Shown: positions 58,079 to 64,000 of the stretch, one piece after another | Layout of the letters: each line of letters starts with the position of its first letter | Numbering within the stretch: position 1 is the first letter of the stretch | Assembly (NCBI GenBank): GCA_026874595.1 | Contig: CM049307.1 | Coordinates: 30,045,079 to 30,109,078, forward strand | Reading direction: 5' to 3' | DNA from: Sipunculus nudus | Taxonomy: Eukaryota > Annelida > Sipuncula > Golfingiida > Sipunculidae | DNA length: 64,000 bases | Translations under genes and position numbers: made by a program | Notes under the pieces: model-generated | The model's input: the letters and a program-made list of their open reading frames with translations, nothing else | Database searches by the model: none | What the model was told of the DNA's origin: nothing

Positions 58079-60550
58079 GTATATATACTTAGTTAAGCTT
58101 GCATTGAAAAGGAGGCGGTTACCTCCAACAAAAGAAGCATAAAATTTAAAAAATCTATAGCAACAAGCAAATTATCCACAATACTATGGGGTGAAACTTA
58201 AGGGTGGTTTCATACATTAAGTACAAATTAGGCAAACTGGCCGATTCACTAGGTGACAAAAGCATGACTGCTTACAGTACATATGAAATGTATATGTTTT
58301 CTTTGAACTTTTCACACCAAGTGGCCAGTAAGTGCCTTCCACAATCTGGTCCAGCCTTTTGCCTATGGAAAAGGCCAAAGCCATTTTGATGTTGTTTTGA
58401 CTTATCTTAATTTCACAAAATGTTTAAAAGTAAGTTTCGTTCACTTAAGTATTACTCAGAACCTGACAATTTCACAGTTAAAAATGAAATTCCTGACTAA
58501 ATTTTTTTGGAAGGAATAGAAACTTGTGTCAGAATTTCTGTTCATTTTAGCTAAGTATGAAAGAAAGCAAGAATATTTTGTAAACTGTTGAATGTAAATT
58601 TGTACCAAACAAAATTGTGGAAGGTTATTAAAATCATATTCATAAAATGATGATGCAACTGTTTGATTTATTATTTTGTACTGAAAGGTCTTTTTGTCAT
58701 TGAGTGTGCCTGATGTCAAGTGCACATCCTCCCAATGTCAGTGAGTTTGTGTAGTCAAAGAATTACTGTAGCTCACCTTATTGGGAGACATTGAATCAGT
58801 TCTTAAATGAATGTAGCCAACACTTGTATTGAATAAGGGCAAAATATTTATTTGAATGTATAGGTGCTGATATTTATGCAAACAGTAGGGGAATATGTAT
58901 TAAAAGGCAGGATGCTGGAATGACATAATAACTAGTTATGCACAATGAAACCTGCTGTAACCTGTAAACAAAGTCACAGGTTACGTGGAAGGTAGGCACG
59001 TCCAGTGTTCTCATTAGTCCTGCCAGTGTTTTTCACACAGATGTTTATGACAATGGCATGGTGATGTATTGATGACTATGGTGAGTCAGTGATGCAGTGG
59101 GTTGATGCATTCTCTCAGAGCTCATCAAAACATCTCTCATATAGATCCATTCCAGCTGTAATGAGAGAGCAGATGAATTACAGCATCTTACACAACATTT
59201 GAGGTCCAGAGTAAAGTTTCATGAATACAAAAATTTTATCATCAAGATTCATATTTTATGTTCAAACTTTTTATAGCTTTTTAAAGTGATAAGTCACATG
59301 ACTCCAGTGAGTCACATGACCTTATAAAATTTGAAGTCACATGATAGTAACAAAGTGAGCAGACACAGGTCAATCTTGAAAGAGTGATAAGATGCCGGAC
59401 TTTTCCCTATGAAATTAAGTGTGTCATTTCTAGACAATTAACTGTATGAAAACAAATTAAATGAAATTTGAAGTCAAAGGTTATTAATGAGAAACATGTG
59501 AGTCTTATATATACACCTTAAATCTAGAATTTTCTCAAGCCTTTTAAGTTTGATTAGTTCACCTGGTACACTGCCCCGCATGGGGTATTAAGGATGTGAA
59601 AACAATGTTATTAAAACAGATGAGTCAATTTAGATGATAAGTTGTAATTCCTCCTGAATATAATTATACTTTATTTCTTTATGATAAGGTCATTCATTTC
59701 TGTCTAGGACACATTTGACATACTTTATTATTAAATTCGTCCTTGTGGTGTAAAAAATTTAACTCCAGGTGTTTTGCGAAATTTCAATTTTGTTATTATG
59801 TTAAGTCCATTTCAGATTTTCTAATTAGATTGAGGATGGATGGAGTAATTTAATTTGAGGGTGGTTTGAGTAATCTAATTGGTGGTTCCACAGCCAGGAC
59901 TATGCATCAGGATCCGTGACAGGTTCTCATTCTTTAATTTGTTTCCTCTGGTTAGTCGTAAAGTTTATTGAATCTTTGGAGTGTGCTGATGCTGCAGAAG
60001 GAAAATCAACACCCATACTCTACAGGTGATGTGGACCTGTATTCATTAATTCAGGTTTCATAAGGAAGGTGTATAAAACAGTCCCTTCTGTTCAGCACTG
60101 AGAATTTTAGTTCGCTTGTCAATGTGTTATGGTTAAATAATTATTTTATCACTATGAAAGATTTCAGATTTGATTTCATTATTCAAAGCACTTTACTGAT
60201 GATATGTGAATCAAATTTTATTATCTAGTCAGTGACAGTGACTAATAGGCCATTTGATTAAGATTAAATAGGGAAAAAATGTTCAAATAGAGGTGAGAGA
60301 ATTCTACCACAGTAAGATTTGCTTGCTGGAAATGTACTGTTTTAAGTAAACAACCAAGTATTATCCATACATTTTAAAAATGCAGGTGCATTTCAGTACT
60401 CATCAGTTTAACCATGTCATATTGAACTTGGTTAAACACATGTTTACTCGGCCTGAAAATATTAAGAGCATGTTATTAGTGTATTTGTACTGACTTGTAT
60501 TGTGGTCATGCATGGGCAGTGACCTGTTACAGTCATACTCTATGGGGAAG
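58079..60550. other. Repeat-poor DNA, no gene seen
   Basis: AT-rich unique-looking sequence. Short frames such as 58204-58389 have no splice or motif support. The right end leads into promoter-like signals. Confidence 0.4.
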
Positions 60551-60576
60551 TTACGTCAGGGACTATTGGTATATAA
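60551..60576 (+). promoter_or_regulatory. CRE-like site plus TATA box
   Basis: TTACGTCA (60551-60558) is one base from the CRE consensus, and TATATAA lies at 60570-60576. A transcription start about 25-30 bp on would fall near GCTTCAGG (60591-60598) and give a short leader before the ATG at 60647. The order and spacing are those of a compact TATA promoter. Confidence 0.35.
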
Positions 60577-60646
60577 TCCAGGCTCTGCCGGCTTCAGGTT
60601 GTTTTCTATCTAATGAGCCTCATCAAGACTACTCATTGTCATAATC

Positions 60647-60667
60647 ATGAAGGACCTTCTCAGACAG
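60647..60667 (+). CDS. Candidate very short first coding exon (MKDLLRQ)
   Basis: ATG at 60647 opens seven codons, ending in a CAG|GTAAAT donor (60667/60668) in phase 0. It lies about 70 bp after a TATA box. It is not in a recognised repeat. Such short first exons are common at alternative promoters, but the evidence is a combination of weak signals. The protein cannot be identified from seven residues. Confidence 0.3.
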
Positions 60668-60974
60668 GTAAATTAGTACTTTATTTCTGGTTAATCACAC
60701 CTTGTAACAGTGGGTGTGTAATTAGCTTGATGTCTTAATTTTCTTGAGTTCAGGATAAGAAGGTTTGTGGACACTCCTACTCACGTTACAATTGTTTTTT
60801 TTTCTCAGCATTTTTTGATGGTTAGTTCTTCAGTATCATTATTTAGATTTTTAAATGCATAGATAGCTAAATTTCTGACTTAGTTTCTGCTTCTAAAGAT
60901 AAAACACTAAGTACTCATAAGCAAATCAGTGCCATTCTAAAGAAAGGCAAGAGTCAGTGATATAGTGTTTTATT

Positions 60975-63900
60975 AGCTCAGCTGACTGAAAGTCATCTGA
61001 GCTATAGGGATCACCTTTTGTCCGTCGTCCGTCCGGCTGTCCGGGCGTCTGTCCGTTAACAGGGCACAAATGGTAACCACTTGAACTGGAATCTTCTTAC
61101 TTGACATCCTTGGAGGTCCATGAAAAATCTCCTTGGTACCAGAAATTAGGTCTCTGTTACCCATATCCTTCGAGCTATGGGGCCCCAAAGTACCCCCCAG
61201 AAAAGTCCAAAATTTCATACAAAATCTTCAATATCTCATTAACTACTTGACTGATGGTCATGATTTTTGGCATACATATTGATCATGAGAGGTTCCATCA
61301 GTTCCTGCAGACTGGTGGCGCCACCTATATTGTTCGATTTTTTACGAATTTTTTTCTCTATTTTTGAGACCTTTAAAAATGTGAACACCTGTTAACAAGG
61401 CACAAATCGTAATGACTGGACTTAGAATCTTCATTCTCGACACACTGAGAGACCTATGAAAAGTCTCCATGGAAACCAGAAATTAGGTCTCTGTTACCCA
61501 TATCCTTCCAGCTATGGGGCCCCAAACTACCCCCCAGAAAAGTAAAAAATTTCATACAAAAACTTCAATATCTCATTAAATACTTGACTGATGGTCATGA
61601 TTTTTGTCATACATATTGATCATGAGATGTTCCATCACTTCCTGCAGACTGGTGGCGCCACCTATATCGTTCAATTTTTTACGAATTTTTTTCTCTATTT
61701 TTGAGACCTTTCAAAATGTAAACATCTGTTAACAAGGCACAAATCGTAAAGACTGGACCTAGAATCTTCATTCTTGACACACTGAGAGACCTATGAAAAG
61801 TCTCCATGGAAACCAGAAATTTGGTCTCTGTTACCCATATTCTTCGAGCTATGGAGCCCCAAAGTACCCCCAAGAAAAGTAAAAATTTTCATACAAAAAC
61901 TTCAGTATCTTATTAACTACTTGAATGATGGTCATGATTTGTGGCATAACTATTGATCATGAGATGTGTCATCTGTTCCTGCAGACTGGTGGCGCCACCT
62001 GTATCGTTCAATTTTTTACGATTTTTTCCTCTATTTTTGAGACCTTTAAGGATGCTGTCATCTGTTAGCATGGCACAAATAGTAACGACTGGACCTAGAA
62101 TCTTCATTCTTGACACACAGGGAGACCCATGAAAAGTCTCCATGGAAATATGAAATTAGGTCTCTGTTACCCATATCCTTTAAGCTGTGGCACTCCAAAG
62201 TACAGCTCAGTTAAATGGAAAATTTGATATAAAAGCTGAAGTATCTGAACAACGAATGCAGGGATGACCATAATTGTTTGCATGGATTTTGATCATGGAG
62301 TGTGTCATCAGTTTCTGCAGCCTGGGTGCGCCACCTCAATTTTTTTTTTTTTATTATTTTTTACGAATTGTTTTCTCTTTTTTTTTGAGACCTTTAAAAA
62401 TGTTAACATCTGTTAGCATGGCACAAATCGTAACGACTGGACCTAGAATCTTCATTCTCAATACACTGAGAGACCTATGAAAAGTCTCCATGGAAACCTG
62501 AAATAAGGTCTCTGTTACCCATATCCTTCGAGCTATGGGGCCTCAAAGTACCCCCCCAGAGTAGTCAAAAATTTCATACAAAAACTTCAATATCTCAATA
62601 ACTACATCACTGATGGTCATGATTTTTGGCATACATATTGATTATGAGATGTTCCATCAGTTCCTGCAGACTGGTGGCGCCACCTCTATTTTTTTTTTTT
62701 ATTATTTTTTACGAATTGTTTTCTCTTTTTTTTTGAGACCTTTAAAAATGTTAACATCTATTAGCATGGCACAAATCGTAACGACTGGACCTAGAATCTT
62801 CATTCTCAATACACTGAGAGACCTATGAAAAGTCTCCATGGAAACCAGAAATTAGGTCTCTGTTACCAATATCCTTCAAGCTATGGGGCCCCAAAGTACC
62901 CCCCAGAGTAGTCAAAAATTTCATACAAGAACTTCAATATCTCAATAACTACATCACTGATGGTCATGATTTGTGGCATAACTATTGATCAAGAGGTGTT
63001 CCATCAGTTCCTGCAGACTGGTGGCGCCACCTATATTGTTTGATTTATTTACGATTTCTTCCTCTATTTTTGAGACCTTTAAGGATGCTGTCATCTGTTA
63101 GCATGGCACAAATCATAACGACTGGACCTAGAATCTTCATTCTTGACACACAGGGAGACCCATGAAAATTCTCCATGGAAACCTGAAATTAGGTCTCTGT
63201 TACCCATATTCTTTAGGCTGTATGGCTCCAAAATACCCCCCAGAATAATTGAAAATTTGATACAAAAAGTGCAGTATCTCAATAACTACAACACTGATGG
63301 TCATGATTTTTGGCATACATATTGATCATGAGCTGTTCCATCAGTTTCTGCAGAGAGGGTGCGCCACCTTTATTTTTTTCAAATTTTTACGAATTTTTTT
63401 CTCTTTTTTCGAGACCTTTGAAGATGTGGTTATCTATCAAGAGGGTACAAATTGCAACAACTGGACCTAGAAACTTCATTCTTGTCATGCAAGGAGGCCC
63501 ATGAAGAGTGCCTGTGGAAACTTGAAATTAGGTCTCTGTTACCCATATCCTTCAAGCTATAGGACTCTGAAGTATCCCTCAGAATAATGGACAATTTGAT
63601 ACAAAAGCTCAAGTATCTAAACAACTATTGCAGTGATCACCATGATTCTTTGCATGGATATTGATCATGGAATGTGTCATCAGTTTCTGCAGTATGGTAG
63701 CGCCACCTGTATTTTTTTTTATTTTTACGAATTTTTTTCTCTTTTTTTGAGACCTCATAAGATGCGGTCATCTGTTAACATGGCACAAATTGTAACAACT
63801 GGACCTAGAATCTTCTCTCTTGACATGCTGAGAGGCCCATGAAAAGTCTCCTTAAAAACTTGAAATTAGGTCTCTGTTACCCATAACCTCTGAGCTATGG

Positions 63901-64000
63901 GGCTCCGAAGTACCCCCCAGAATAATGGAAAATTTGATACAAAAGCTCAAGTATCTGGACAATTATTATATTGATCACCATGATTCTTTGCATGGATATT
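60975..64000 (+). repeat. Hel-B array: head plus nine or more 337-bp units, runs off the window
   Basis: The head hairpin is at 60975-61003 (loop GAA), followed by GTCCGTCGTCCGTCCGG. Tandem units then repeat with the core motif at 61314, 61651, 61988, 62324, 62673, 63020, 63357 and 63696. The spacings are 337, 337, 336, 349, 347, 337 and 339 bp, the two longer ones being explained by expanded T runs. Five of the eight motifs are exact GGTGGCGCCACC. A ninth unit is under way at the window end, and the 3' terminus is not reached. Many short frames on both strands repeat with the unit and are not genes. Confidence 0.85.

Noticed and set aside
60975-64000. CRISPR array or coding tandem repeats
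   Set aside because: Units of 337 bp are contiguous without spacers, and the context is eukaryotic. No frame stays open through successive units.

Overview
This window looks like intergenic or intronic DNA from an invertebrate, most likely a marine lophotrochozoan such as a bivalve mollusc. That assignment is an inference. It rests on AT-rich DNA, no bacterial-style gene packing, spliceosomal signals, a tRNA-derived SINE, and short tandem-repeat-cored elements of the kind described from bivalves (pearl/CvA-like elements, Helentron-associated elements or HINEs). No protein-coding gene is recognisable by family, and no transposase, reverse transcriptase or Rep/helicase frame of useful length is present. 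Family names below (Hel-A, Hel-B, Hel-C, Fam-E, Fold-F, Fold-G) are local labels.

About half of the window is nonautonomous mobile DNA, much of it nested. Three families share one end design. The 5' end is an arm followed at once by its own inverted copy. The middle is a set of tandem subunits carrying the palindrome GGTGGCGCCACC. The 3' end is the same arm inverted, then a hairpin, then a short tail. Hel-A has arm TGTATCCGCCAAAA, 3' hairpin GTAGTCGCTTGTCGACTAC and tail to CTAG|TT. Hel-B has arm AGCTCAGCTGACT, 3' palindrome GACCCATGGGTC and tail CCTTGTT. Hel-C has arm TATCCCCAGAC, 3' hairpin GGCACCTGCGGTGCC and tail to CTAG|TT. This fits nonautonomous Helitron/Helentron-type elements.

Layout. 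1-8830: Hel-B copies, one split by a 1.5-kb DNA transposon with a 5-bp target duplication and one split by Fam-E. 8831-11349: mostly unique. 11350-14477: a CAGTG-ended transposon holding Hel-C, followed by a Hel-C-related stretch with a perfect 104-bp tandem duplication. 16454-19834: a long Hel-B holding Fold-F1, whose inverted repeats are packed with GATC palindromes. 20828-24112: two TIR elements (one with a 5S rRNA-like core), hAT-like ends and a candidate noncoding exon. 25114-33117: two opposed Hel-A copies, a candidate exon, Hel-B pieces and a TA-flanked transposon. 33391-35183: Fold-G and Fold-F2. 36010-46800: a mosaic of Hel-A and Hel-B. 46801-60974: a comparatively repeat-poor 14 kb. 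60975 to the end: a Hel-B array of about 337-bp units that runs off the window.

Gene content is limited to weak plus-strand exon candidates. Three of them (near 26801, 50951 and 60647) each have an ATG and a phase-0 CAG|GT donor. Together with TATA-type promoter signals at 60551-60576, this could mean alternative first exons of one gene lying to the right of the window. That is an inference and needs transcript data.
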